64,000 bases of DNA, from positions 248,001 through 312,000 of the forward strand of contig JAZGUH010000022.1 in the NCBI GenBank assembly GCA_037893225.1, read 5' to 3'. The notes under the pieces are model-generated. The model was not told the DNA's origin and did not search any database. It worked only from the letters and a program-made list of their open reading frames with translations. A program made the position numbers and the translations under genes. Positions 1 to 12,200 of this stretch are shown here, piece by piece (position 1 is the first letter of the stretch; every line of letters begins with the position of its first letter). The stretch comes from Hippasteria phrygiana (taxonomy: Eukaryota > Echinodermata > Asteroidea > Valvatida > Goniasteridae).

Positions 1-282
1 TCACACGACAAGGCGGAACCAAGGTGGTTGAGCAAAGGACTGGCAGTAAACCACGGGTATGTGCCAGCTCAGGTTCTCATGCATGGAAGCAGTGCAAAAT
101 GGTCGCGATGTACTCGGATGTCAAGAAGAGATGGTGTAAAGTCCGCCCGAGACATCACAAACTACGACCCACCGTCTATCCTGAGTTGTGTGTGCGAGGC
201 GAGGCCTGTCCACGGTCTGACTGTATGTTTCCACACATAGAGGAGGAAATAGACCTCTGGGTGTACATGGCGGACCACAGTA
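1..282 (+). CDS. Exon a1: first CCCH zinc finger region (5'-truncated by the window)
   Basis: Frame is open from base 3. It aligns with exon b8 through the shared Cys, Trp and Lys/Arg-rich positions. A C-x5-C-x4-C-x3-H finger (LC..C..C.FPH) is followed by a conserved segment containing DLWVYM. The donor is GTAAGT at 283, phase 1. The real exon begins left of the window. This region resembles the zinc-finger part of ZC3H7/HELZ2 proteins. Confidence 0.88.
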
Positions 283-3200
283 GTAAGTATGCCTGTGCAT
301 TTCCCCGGCTCTTACATAAGCCCGTCAGATAATTGAAGTATAACCACCGAGTGATATATCATTAAAAGTGAACTAGATTTGACTTTGAACAGATATTTAT
401 TAATTTGAACTTGAATACAATCTTCTCCCCAAATCCATGTATGACGTGTCTCTAAACATGTTATAATGGGTTAAGTAAAAGAAACCGCTATTTTCGTTCA
501 CTACATACGCAGTGACAACGCTAACAGAAGTCACATCTGCCGGAGAAGAATTATCAGAAAGTATCAACCAAAATTCCATTGCATCAAGGCCATCGCCTTC
601 TGGCCAAGCTTCCCCAAAAGACGAGGAGCATTACGATTGCTCCTACTGCAACAAAACTTTCCCAGAGAATTGGCAGCTTCAACAGCACATCCAAACCAAG
701 GGTCATTGGTCAAAGGTCAATTTAGACGAGGACAAGAAGGATCAGTGGAAGGAGCGTGACCCGCCCTGGAACGTCGTTAACGGCAACTACCAGGAATGCA
801 AAGAGTAAGTGGTTTCAATCTGTGGCCATTTTCACGGGGCTGCTATATATAAGCAGCGAGTTTTGCACAAGTAGGCCTAAACTTATGCGCTCAGCAAAAA
901 TCGGCTGTGAACCAGGGTAGCGTGAATATCAGACTTCCTGAAAAACCGACTTGTTGCTTATTTTGCGCATGCTCAGTCGGCCCCGTGTACCAAAACATAA
1001 GAAACAAAGTAATGACGAGGGTGAAGATTAGGGTGAGAAATAGGGTTAGGGTTGGGGTTGGGATGAGGTTAAGGCTCAACCTCGTTCCCAGGGCTTACTT
1101 TATTTTCAACCTCGTTTCCAATAGTAAGGAGAGAGCAGCTGTGGTGTCGGTGAGGGCGCTGCTCGACACCATGGGAACGAGGTTGGTTAAGGCTATGCCA
1201 TTGCCAAAACATTATTGTGTTCATTATTAAAGCACAATGTGTTGCAATGCATCATGGGTAAAGAGTCGGATACCTATTATCCATGGGAGTCGGATATTCA
1301 TTTGACACCTGTCACTAGGAATTGATACGCACCACATGGCACTTTGGTTGCTAACATGAATTTGCTTTGCAAAATACTGACATGGATTTCTCAAAACCGA
1401 TGTTGTAATTGACGCACTTAAACAATCATGTTTGTGAGTTGATTAAATTTACTGTAAATTCCCAATAATTTTTCTACGTGATTCTGAAAAACAACAATAT
1501 GTCTATCCATTGTCTCGCCATTGTTTTAGTTTGAGGTTACTTTGACATTTTAAATTGGACATGAATTGACTTCGTTTATGAAGTTGTGTATTTAACATTT
1601 TGTTTCGAATGCATGCAGCCATAAATACGAATGCTGCATGTTCAGTAACGCGTTGGAGAACAACTGCACGAAAGCCCACAGTCAAGAAGAACTGGAAGAG
1701 TGGAAGGAACGGCACCGGTATCGGATGATGAAAATGGAGAAAGCCAAAGAACGGAAGTTGTATGCCTTCATGGATGAAGTCCTGGAGAAATACAACTCCA
1801 CCACCAAAGGCAAAGATGTGGTGAGTTGATATAGCGAAACGAATTGCTACAAATACTGATGCCAACATCGGTTTTAGTTTTAAATTTAAAGATGACTACA
1901 CACTTTAAAAGACTCATGAGGAGTAGCTTAACTACGATGGTAAGTGAGGCACTTTAGACAAAACAAAGGAGGAAGTGTGCTTATTTGCATACCGGATTTA
2001 GTGGCCTCTGGCGCAGATGGGCTTCTTCAATGACCAATTATCAAAACTGAAAGGGACTGAAAGTGTCAAAGGCACCCGAGGTGATCTCCCCTCGTCCATT
2101 TATAACTTGAAGTGTTTTGTCATCCCATTTTCCGTTTATCTCCCTTCAACCTTACAGATCGCGGATGAGTTACCGGGAATCCGTGTGACGTGTTCCGAGA
2201 ATCTCGCCCAGTTTCTTGTTGCTGGGGGGAAGGATAAGGAAGCGGTGTATACGTGTACCTGGACGTTTACCGTGAAGGCATCGGACACGGTAGTGCACAC
2301 TCAAGAATTGTCCAATTCCATGTACAAGAGCCAAGTAAAATATTGCACTTTAAGAATTGTATAGTTCTCATTTGTATCATCTCAAACACCAGGTTCCGGT
2401 AACCTCTTGTGCATGGAGGTGGACAGTTTTGAAGAACGTATTTTCACAAAAATTTCCTTTTTGAGATGTTCAAACGGCAAACAATCGATAATAAGACACA
2501 ACTTGCGTGACCAATTCTGTTCCAACCAGAAATCTCTGAAGCGTGTATGTTTATTCTACGACGACAACCGACTACGATTTAGACTGTCGCAGCCAGCCAA
2601 TGAGAGCCAGGCTCAGGTGTGCCCTGGCAACTGGATCGTAGATGCTGACGGGAGGACGTACCGGATTGACGTCATCTTCCATTCTAAGATCCTCGGCAGC
2701 TTCTCTCAGTGGGTTCTGTTTGACCTGGGGACGGAACCGTATATTGTCCGTACACTTCAGGTATGCCAACCCCTCCACGAAAAAGGAAACATAACTTAAC
2801 CCTGGGGGGGGGGGGGGGGGGGGGGGTTGTTTGACAAAGTTTTTTCTGTTGGCGGTTCCGCCCGCTTCCAGAACTGGAGGCATTATTTAATAAAAAGCTC
2901 ATGAAATTGAACATTTAAGCTCATAAGTGTACAGGTATATCAAAGCAACCAGATAAAGTCATGAAGATGTGTCACCACTTACTAATCATTCCCTTGACAC
3001 TGAAGACCGGTTCGATCATGCTTCACGCGAATTTGAGGGCGAAGCGAATCCGTCTGAGGAACAAGAGGAACAGGCGTATCGGCGAACGTTACAATTAAAC
3101 GGCTATTGCTAACGTCACAGAAATCGGTTCGCATTTGCGTGAAGTATGAACGACCTTAATAAATAATATCATCGTGCTTGCGGTTTTTACTTTACCAAGA

Positions 3201-6200
3201 AAGAAATGGCAGTGACACCTTAATTTGTGAGCATGCAATATTGTCGGTTATTCTTTTTTTAAGGTCCAAGTTGGATCAACAGCACATCGTGAAGTATTTA
3301 ACGAGATTCAGAAAGAGACAGCACAGAATGTTATAATGTGGAACAGCAGCAACTCGGAGATTGTAAGATCCTCCGACGAGGACCACCAACTCTCAGCCAG
3401 CGAGGAGAAGCTGCTAGCAGACTATGCGGTACCTGCGGCACTTGGCATTGATGACCTGGCGGAATTGAGTCGAGACAACTACAGGAAGTACATGCATAGA
3501 ATGTTGTACTTGGAGGAGCAGGACTGCAATAACAAGATATCCAAGTAAGTACACTAGGCCTACTAAAAGTGATGCTGTACACTGTTAGAAAGTTGGACAA
3601 ACAGATTACCCAACGTTGGTACAATAGTCAACATGTTCAACCTTTGGGTAATTTTCCACGTAATTTACCAACTTTTGTATAACCACAGCTTTGCACAAAC
3701 AGTTGGTAAATTACGTGAACAATTACCCAAAGGTTGAACAAGTTGACTATTGTACCAACGTTGGGTAATCTGTTTGTCCAACTTTCTAACAGTATGTGAT
3801 GATTCTTTTTAATTTGTGTAAACTGACTTAGACAAGGCAACCTCATTCCGATTACTTCATTGTCTTTGGTGGGAGTTTCTTGATCACCATCTCTTTTTCT
3901 TAAACTGGACACAAAATAATCTCTAAAAACATTTCAATCCCCATAGGTTTACCACAGAAAGCGTGTTGAAATGTCTCGACACTGTCACGATAGAAACATG
4001 GACAGGAACAGTTTCCAACTATTCATATGGAGGCAGTAAGTACGGCCGAGTGGATCTGAAGAAGACTCTGATGGACGATTCAGAGACGAGTCAGATCACT
4101 GAAATGCGAGTGCGGAAGATGATGCTGAAATTTGGAAACTCACCTAAGGTAGTAATTGCTATTTGATACTTATTTGTTCATACCATGACCAGGGCCAATT
4201 TCAAAGAGCTGCCTAAGCACAAAAGAAATTGCTTATATAAGCACAAAACCTCGCTTACATGTAATTAAACAGGTTACCAGCCAAAACTCTATGTGGTGTA
4301 TTGTGCTTGTGACTGGTATTTAGCTGTTTGCTGGTAACCTGATTTTACTATCAAAGCAAGGTTTTTGTGCTTAAGCAAATTTTTCTGCTTAAGCAGCTTT
4401 ATGAAATTGGCCCTAGGTCTGCTTGAAGGTTTTGGTTTTACGCACTACCACAGAGTTAAAATCTTAAAAATCTTTCTTATTGATGATAACAGTCAGTTGC
4501 GTGGTATTAAAGCTACCTGTATACGTGAGCGATTGCTCGGGTGGCCTTCATGTATAATATTATTTTAAAGGGCACTAAAGACAGATGACCGGGCCAGGTT
4601 TAGCCAGCATAATTCATTTCAAAGTTTGGTCCAGAATTTTTATGATAGGCCGGGCGCAGGTTTTTAGAGTGTTTTTGTTTTTGTTTTGTTTTGTTTTTTA
4701 ATGTGCATTTTTAACATAGTTTTCGGAAATTCTTGAAAACAGAGGGGGTGGTTTCTGATGTGCTAGTGCCTTTCAAAAACCGCGTCTGCTTCGGACAATC
4801 GTATTTCCTGTTAAAGCTCAACAAAATTGTTCATTCATTATCCAGATTTACGAAGCAACCATACTTCATGATCAAGATGAATTGGGGCAGCACAGCCAAG
4901 GCATTCTGTACGTGAAACTCAGCACAATGTGTGTAATTGATCTGAAACTCCAGAACGGTACCGAGTACCGTGTAGCGATTCAATTGCAGCTGGATCGGCT
5001 TCCACTCTGCTATATGCATTCGGCTATCGATCACTTGGAAAATATGGATATGGTTTTCCCGCCGAAAGACAAACCTCAAAGGTGAGTATTTAGGTTTTCG
5101 TTTTCTTAAATCGTTCATATCATTATAACTTAATTCAAATATTACCTGAACCGTCTCGATAAAACTTCGCATTAATGTCGTGTGCAAAAAGCGGACGTTG
5201 GTACCCGCCCACTGCATACTAATCAGAAGCATCCGGGTTTCCATTGGTTAACCGGATCGAGTCGCTGTGTTACTCTTGCTCTGATTGGTTCTTCAATTTG
5301 TGAACAAAACCATCAGGGCCGATGGTTTTGTTTATAAAGACTTTTTGCGAGGTTTATCGGGGTCTTCCGTAAAGGTAAACAATTGCACTCTAAAAACACT
5401 CAGGTACATCTGGTATTTCAACTACTTGGGATGATTCAGTGAGCACATTTCCTCATGTGTATCATCTCATCAGGTGCCTCGAGTACATGTGTACTAACAA
5501 GATTTTAGTTAGCACTTCACGAAATAAAGTTTTTAACGATCTTTTGCTAGGAAACTCGTGCGATTTTGCCTATTCCTATTACTCTATTCTAACATAACAT
5601 AACATACAAGCGTTTGAAGTACATGAAATGTTATGTTTCCAGAAATCCGATTTATTGTTTCAGATTTCCTTCCCTCAAGATGGAGGTGAAAGGCCAAGCT
5701 ATTAACCCTCATCAGGGACAAATAGTGAGCTTCATTTCTGGTCATCACGGAGGAAAGGCCAAAAAAGCTCGCCTAATGTCCGGGGCCGGGCCGGTGCTTG
5801 TCTTGGGGCCGTTTGGTACGGGAAAGACACATACTCTGGCAACTGCTGTTCAGCATACCTTGAAGATGCGACCAAAGAGCAAAATCCTGATATGTACACA
5901 CTCAAACAGGTAAAAAAATTAAGGCTGAGGAATCTATTTCGATTATAATAAAGCTGTCGGATTACATTCAGTGTATCGTCTGGTGAGACAGCATATGCTT
6001 ACTAGAATAAAAGAAAAAAACTGGTATGTGATGCATTCTATTTTTTATTTGTGTCTATTTAATAAGCGCATACATCCCATCATGGTGTTTATTACCCCAG
6101 CTCATCAGGCTCATCATTCCTGAAACCTCAGTTGCCAGTGCCATGGGGAGTTTACAGCTTGGCTGCATGCAAGTTAAGCGCACTGGACTATGAAATCAAA

Positions 6201-9200
6201 CCCACACAAGTGTGTAAACACCTTAAATAGGGGACCTCCAATAAGGCCCGTCACCAAGGTGGGGCCCCTGGTGATTAATTGCCCCCCCCCCATCTGTCAA
6301 ACCATAAGCATAAAGCACTCTGCCTGGAGCTGGTGACGGGCCTGCCTTCAATTGTTCCCCTGTTGTTCATGCTTTAACTCAAGTTTAGCCAGGACCCTCA
6401 TTGGTTTTGTACACGGTTTTTATAATAGGGACCTTTCTCAACCGGGGACCCTATTGTCATCTATTCTTAAAGGTCCCCTGTTGAATGCAAAAACAAACCC
6501 ATAACCACCACTGCATTCATATGTACCCATTTACTACTCGATAGAAAGAAGCATTTTATGGCAAAGTGTCTAGTTCACGGACACAAGCATTATGACCGTT
6601 GACTGGGCTCGAACCGACAATCTAAAGTATCACCCATGTCTCAAGTCCCATGCACGAGGCCACTGCACTCATATTTAGCCGAAATTTATTTCCTCCCAAA
6701 AAGTGCTGCAGATTTGTACATCACTGAGCATTTTCACCAACTCGTACAGAACGGCAGGATCAGAAAGATGATTCGTGTTTACGCCGAATATCGAAACATA
6801 AAGACAATAAGTGAGACGGTGCGACACTACATTCCGATCCAGGATTACAAAATCCAGATCCCAACAACGGAGGAGATCAAAACGTGCAGCGTTGTCATCA
6901 CAACTCTGACCACGTCCCACAGACTGGAGACTTCCGAACTACGTGGTCACTTCACACACATCTTGATCGATGAGGCAGGGCAAGCCTTGGAGACGGAGGT
7001 CTTGCAACCTTTGACCTTGGCAGCCCAAAACACGTGCGTCGTTCTCGCTGGAGACCACTTACAGATGAATCCAAAGGTGAGTCGGGACCAAAATGAAACT
7101 CTTGAAAGGATTGGGTGATGTTAAATTTGTGACCAGTGTGTGTGAGCACAATCCTTCTCAGCCATACTAACCTTGCATACCTTGTGTGGACATTCTTTTG
7201 TTTTCACGTATAGCTAAGGAAAAAAAACAAATTTTACTCGCACCGTGAACGCTCTTTCAACACGAATTTTTGATCGCGATCCCTTCAGATTTTCCCTTCA
7301 TTTTGCGACGGATAAGTTGAGATAACCCTAACCCCAAAATGCCTCTAAAGCCGTTTTCAGATAGAGGGAAACGTTCTGTGGACGTAGGCAAGTCCACAAA
7401 CCGTTCACTCTTCCTGCATCCTGTGGACATCTTTTGTTCACAGGTCAACAAAGAGTATACAAGGCTAGAGCACGATCGCGGGCAGTTTTTACCTGTTTTG
7501 GGTACTAGATACCGTGCACTCAGCGACCCGTGACCTGATATGGATGACATATCATTTTAAAGAGGAGATCGCAGGCTACGTAATGACATCATTCAGTGGT
7601 GTCACCAGATTGATTCACAATTTGCATTTAGGGGGCTTAACTCCGGTATACCCCTGTTTTTGATTCACACTGTATATTCCTTGGCCAAAGTGAGTTACCC
7701 TATACTTTTAAAGATTTTTTAATGTTTTACTTTCCGCACTCCGATATCAATCAAATTTGCAAATAACTCTTTTTGGTATAATCAGTTAAATAAATGAAAT
7801 AGATAGGGGTCAAAAGTGCTCTGCTGGATGTTCTCGGCCACAGCAAATCTGTACCAAATGTTATCAACTTAACAATCTGTTTCTTCAATTTAAGAGATTA
7901 AATGAAACACTACATAACATGTTGGTTTTCCTTTTCGTATGCAGGTCTTTTCCAAGACAGCACGCCAGGCAAAATTTAACATTTCCCTCATCGAGCGGCT
8001 TTTCTACCGCAAAGTCAGTAGGGTTATGCTCTCCTCAAACTACAGGACCTGCCAGAAAATACTAGATTTTATATCGAAGGCATTCTACTGTGGCACCTGC
8101 ACAAACCAACAGCTTGTAACAGACGCCAAATGCGAGCCCAATCATCCTTTGGTGTTCTGTACTGTGAAGGGAGTGGATCAGAAAATAGGAATGTCGTATG
8201 TCAACACATATGAGGTAAAGACTCCTTCAAAGCTGTCTTAGGATTTAGACAATCTTAAAAGTAGTATACATCATTTGCAGACATCAAAAAACAAAACTGC
8301 TGAATTATTACGAAATACCGTACTAGACTGTAAGTAAATAGCGGTCTCATGGTATCCTGTGAAATCATGGCACCTGGTGTGCTGTCGTTTTGAAGAAAAG
8401 TGGAAATTGATATCGTTTTTCACCGATTGTCGGCCGACAATCGTTGGAAATAGTCTACTTCCCCGACCTGATAATTCGCTGACTATATAAATTCCTCCGT
8501 GTTGTCTAAGGTATGGTCAGGGAACCAGACTACTAGAACATAATTTCTTTTCTCTCTGTTTTCCCGGGATCTATGCACCCAAACCTTTAAACAGGCCAGT
8601 GTTACAGTATTTGCTAACACGCTATAAAATACTAACCCTCAAATCCATTTATTTGCAAAAGCAAATCGTGTATACTCCCTTTAAGTTGCGTTTGTGAAAT
8701 TACATGGAAACACTGATAAACAAAAAAATGTGCATCTTACTTTTTGTATTCAGGTCTGCCAAGTCGCGTTGATTGTAAAGGATTTGCATGATACCTGGCC
8801 CGAAGAAAAGTGGGGGAAGTTGGACAAGAACAGTATAGGCATTGTAACACCATACACAATGCAGGTAAGGTGAATTTTGTGTCTCTTAAAAGGTATTGTC
8901 ATATAGGCTTTACACAACATAAAACCTTTCAATCTTGTGTCAATTCCAGGTGCGTCAAATTCGTAATGAACTCCGGAAGCTACGACTGGGGGGTATCTCT
9001 GTTGAGACCGTCCAAAACGTACAAGGTCTGTAATTCATATTACTGTGTTAACCTTTTTAATGATTTTTATAATCTTGTCCTATATAATTATATTCTTGTA
9101 ATATAAAAACACATGTTTTATAATAAACAAAACGACACAAGAAACATTATATAATACGTTACATGCCTTCACAAGCATCAATAATTCTCGTTTGTAAATT

Positions 9201-12200
9201 GTTAGTTATGCTACACATTGGAAACGTGTAAAACTCATTGTATGTGTAATTTCTTAGGGAAGCAGTTTCATGTGTTGATCATAAGCACAGTGAGAACACG
9301 TAGCACATTGACCGAAGTCGACACATACTCGCCCGTTTCGACAATTAGTCCGGCGAATCAACCAGACGACGTCTTCGACTATGGGTTTCTGTCGGATCCT
9401 CGACTCCTCAACACGGCGTGTACTCGAGCACAATTTCTCCTGATGGTTGTCGGTGAACCAGTGGCCTTATGTTCCGTAGGAGATTGCTCAAAGATATGGC
9501 GGAGGTACCTGAAAGAGTGCGAAGCAAATGGCACATTGTTTCCACCGGTAAGTGTTTTGGCTTACTTTCAACTAGTTGCAACCCTTAAAAATTATATCAA
9601 AATTAGAATTATACGTTTAAGAGTATATGGAACACAGTTTGCGTTATGGCATAAATATAGTTATAATATTGATTTGTTAAAAGATTTAGACTACAAAAGA
9701 AGTAGATTTTATGTTGGAAGTGATGTAATTATTATTCTTTTAACTGCAGGAAACCACTATTGCAGGAATCCAGCAGGAAATGGAGGCATCAAAGCAGCGC
9801 TTAAACCCTTGTGCCGCGGTCTTCAAACCCGCCGAATCATTGATGGCGAGCACGCCTTCTCCAACCGTAAATGATGAATACAAGGCAGAGAAATCCCTGT
9901 CAACTGAATATGATGCTTGGCTACAAGAGGAGGATGATACAATCCCGGACGGCATATTGCAAGAGCTACACAGGCAGATCCTGGAAGATCAGAGCATGTT
10001 GGAGGACATTGGTGAGCCTCCAGAAATGCCGGGTGACTATACGTATGATGAAAGTAAAGTATCTACGAAATCAAAAAGGAAAGCGCGAAAGTATCGGATG
10101 ATAGAGAAAAACGATGACATAATCCTGGCATTCAACTACGGTGGTAACAAAGGTGTTCATGTGGCCGACTCTGAAAGAGGCTTAAAGAATGACATGCACG
10201 ACGAGGGAATTCGCAAATTGGCGTATGATCAAGTTAAACAACAGCCGGACAAGTATAAAGTCTGCACGTTTCATTGTGAGAAATCTGGACAAACGCATGC
10301 ACTCCCTCTAGATGAGGATTCGTCTGGGAGAATCTTGATCACAAGTAAAAGGAGACGGGGAAGGGCTTTAAACCTAGATGAGGTTGTTGTGGAAATATTG
10401 GACGACATGGATGAATTTGAAACTGAAGAGAGTGAAAAGAAGTATTACGGGAAGGTCATCTGCGTAGGGAAGAGAGCAGCCAGATCTGCGCTCGAGACGG
10501 AAATAGTTTGTAAACTTGATGAACACATGAACAATTTGATGGTTCCAATCGATCGCACTCTCCCCAAGCTGTATGTATGGACCAAAAACCGAGAAAAAGG
10601 GAAGCAAAAAAAAGCAAACGATGTTTCACCAGACTTTTGTGACGTGTCAATTTGCCAGTATAGAGGTGAAGGACCTATGCCATTCCTTCACAATGTGAGG
10701 ATTTCCAGGAAAGATCGGCAACACAAGCTTTTCATTGTAAGGTACCAGGAGTGGCTTCAACATTTACCTTACCCGTTTGGCACCGTCACGGAAGAACTAC
10801 CACAGGGAGATAACAGAGAGAATGGGCTACGTATCCTGAAGCTAATACATGGTGTGAAGGATGAATGGGAACCCTGCATCATCTGGAAGGTTAAGGAGCA
10901 GTTCCCAGACAATTGGGATATTCCAGAAGAGGAACTCAAGTCTCGATTTGACGCAAGAAATCAAACCGCTTTCACCATTGATCCCTCAGAGTGCAAGAGT
11001 TATGATGATGCTCTCAGCGTTGAATTGATAAATGACAATTTTCAAGTCGGTATTCACATCGCAGATGTTTCCTACTTTGTCTCTAAAGACACACTGGTAG
11101 ATAAAGAGGCAAAGATGAGGGCCACGTCATTTTACCCTCCGTCTGACAAACCTGTCAATATGCTACCTGACAGGTTCAGCAATGACCTGTGCAGCTTACT
11201 TCCAGATCAAGACAGACTGGCCATCTCAGTCTTTGTTACCTTGGACCGGGACAGCTCATTGGTAGGCGATATCAAGTTCGTACGGTCCGTAATTCGTTCA
11301 CGCAAACAGTTAACATACGACGATGCCGAGAAAATCATCAGCTCGATCAGCAATGAGGGGAACGGAAATCACTCCATCGAGGAGAAAATCCTGACGTTAA
11401 GCAACTTGGCCAATGGAAGGAGAAAACTTCGGCTTGGAGTTGGTTATTATGCTTTTCCTCACGATGCTGAAGAAGAGGAGGTACATAATCCTTTAGCACA
11501 TTCCCTGGTAGAAGAAATGATGCTCCTTGCCAATCAAGCTGTGGCTATCTTTCTTGTAAAGAAATATCCGGACTGCAGTCCTCTCAGGAGGCAAATCCAT
11601 CCAAGTGACAAGAATGTCAACGATTGGTTGGCCCTACACGGTAAAGATATCGCCAACAGTTTGGACCTGCTATCAAAACCTCTCCTATCTGAGGGACTAG
11701 ACGGAGATCCACGTGATGCAAAATTACTGAGGGAAATATGGGATGAACTACGAGTTGCCGCTGCACGTGATGAGGGACACCATCAGATGATCAGGATCGT
11801 CGACTTGATAACCAGTGATGAAAATCATCCACAACTGGCTGCTGCAAAAGTTAATTATTTCCTGATTCAAGAGCTGGCAAACTACATAAGTTCCGGACAT
11901 CATCCAGACGATTCCAAGAGAGGTCACCACACGTTGAACATGCCAGCCTACACACACTTCACCTCACCGATTCGTCGATACTTCGACCTCGTCGTGCATC
12001 GCATGCTGATTGCTGCGATAAATGACGAAAAATGTAGTTTGCATCAATCGAGGCAACCGTACACCGAAGTGGAAGTGGCTGACATCGCTCATCACTGCAA
12101 CTACCAGACTTTCAATTCAAAGGCATTTGAAAAGAAGACACTTGCCCTACAGTATGCGCTGAGGCTCAGAGATGCTCCACAGCCATTCACGGCTTTTGTG

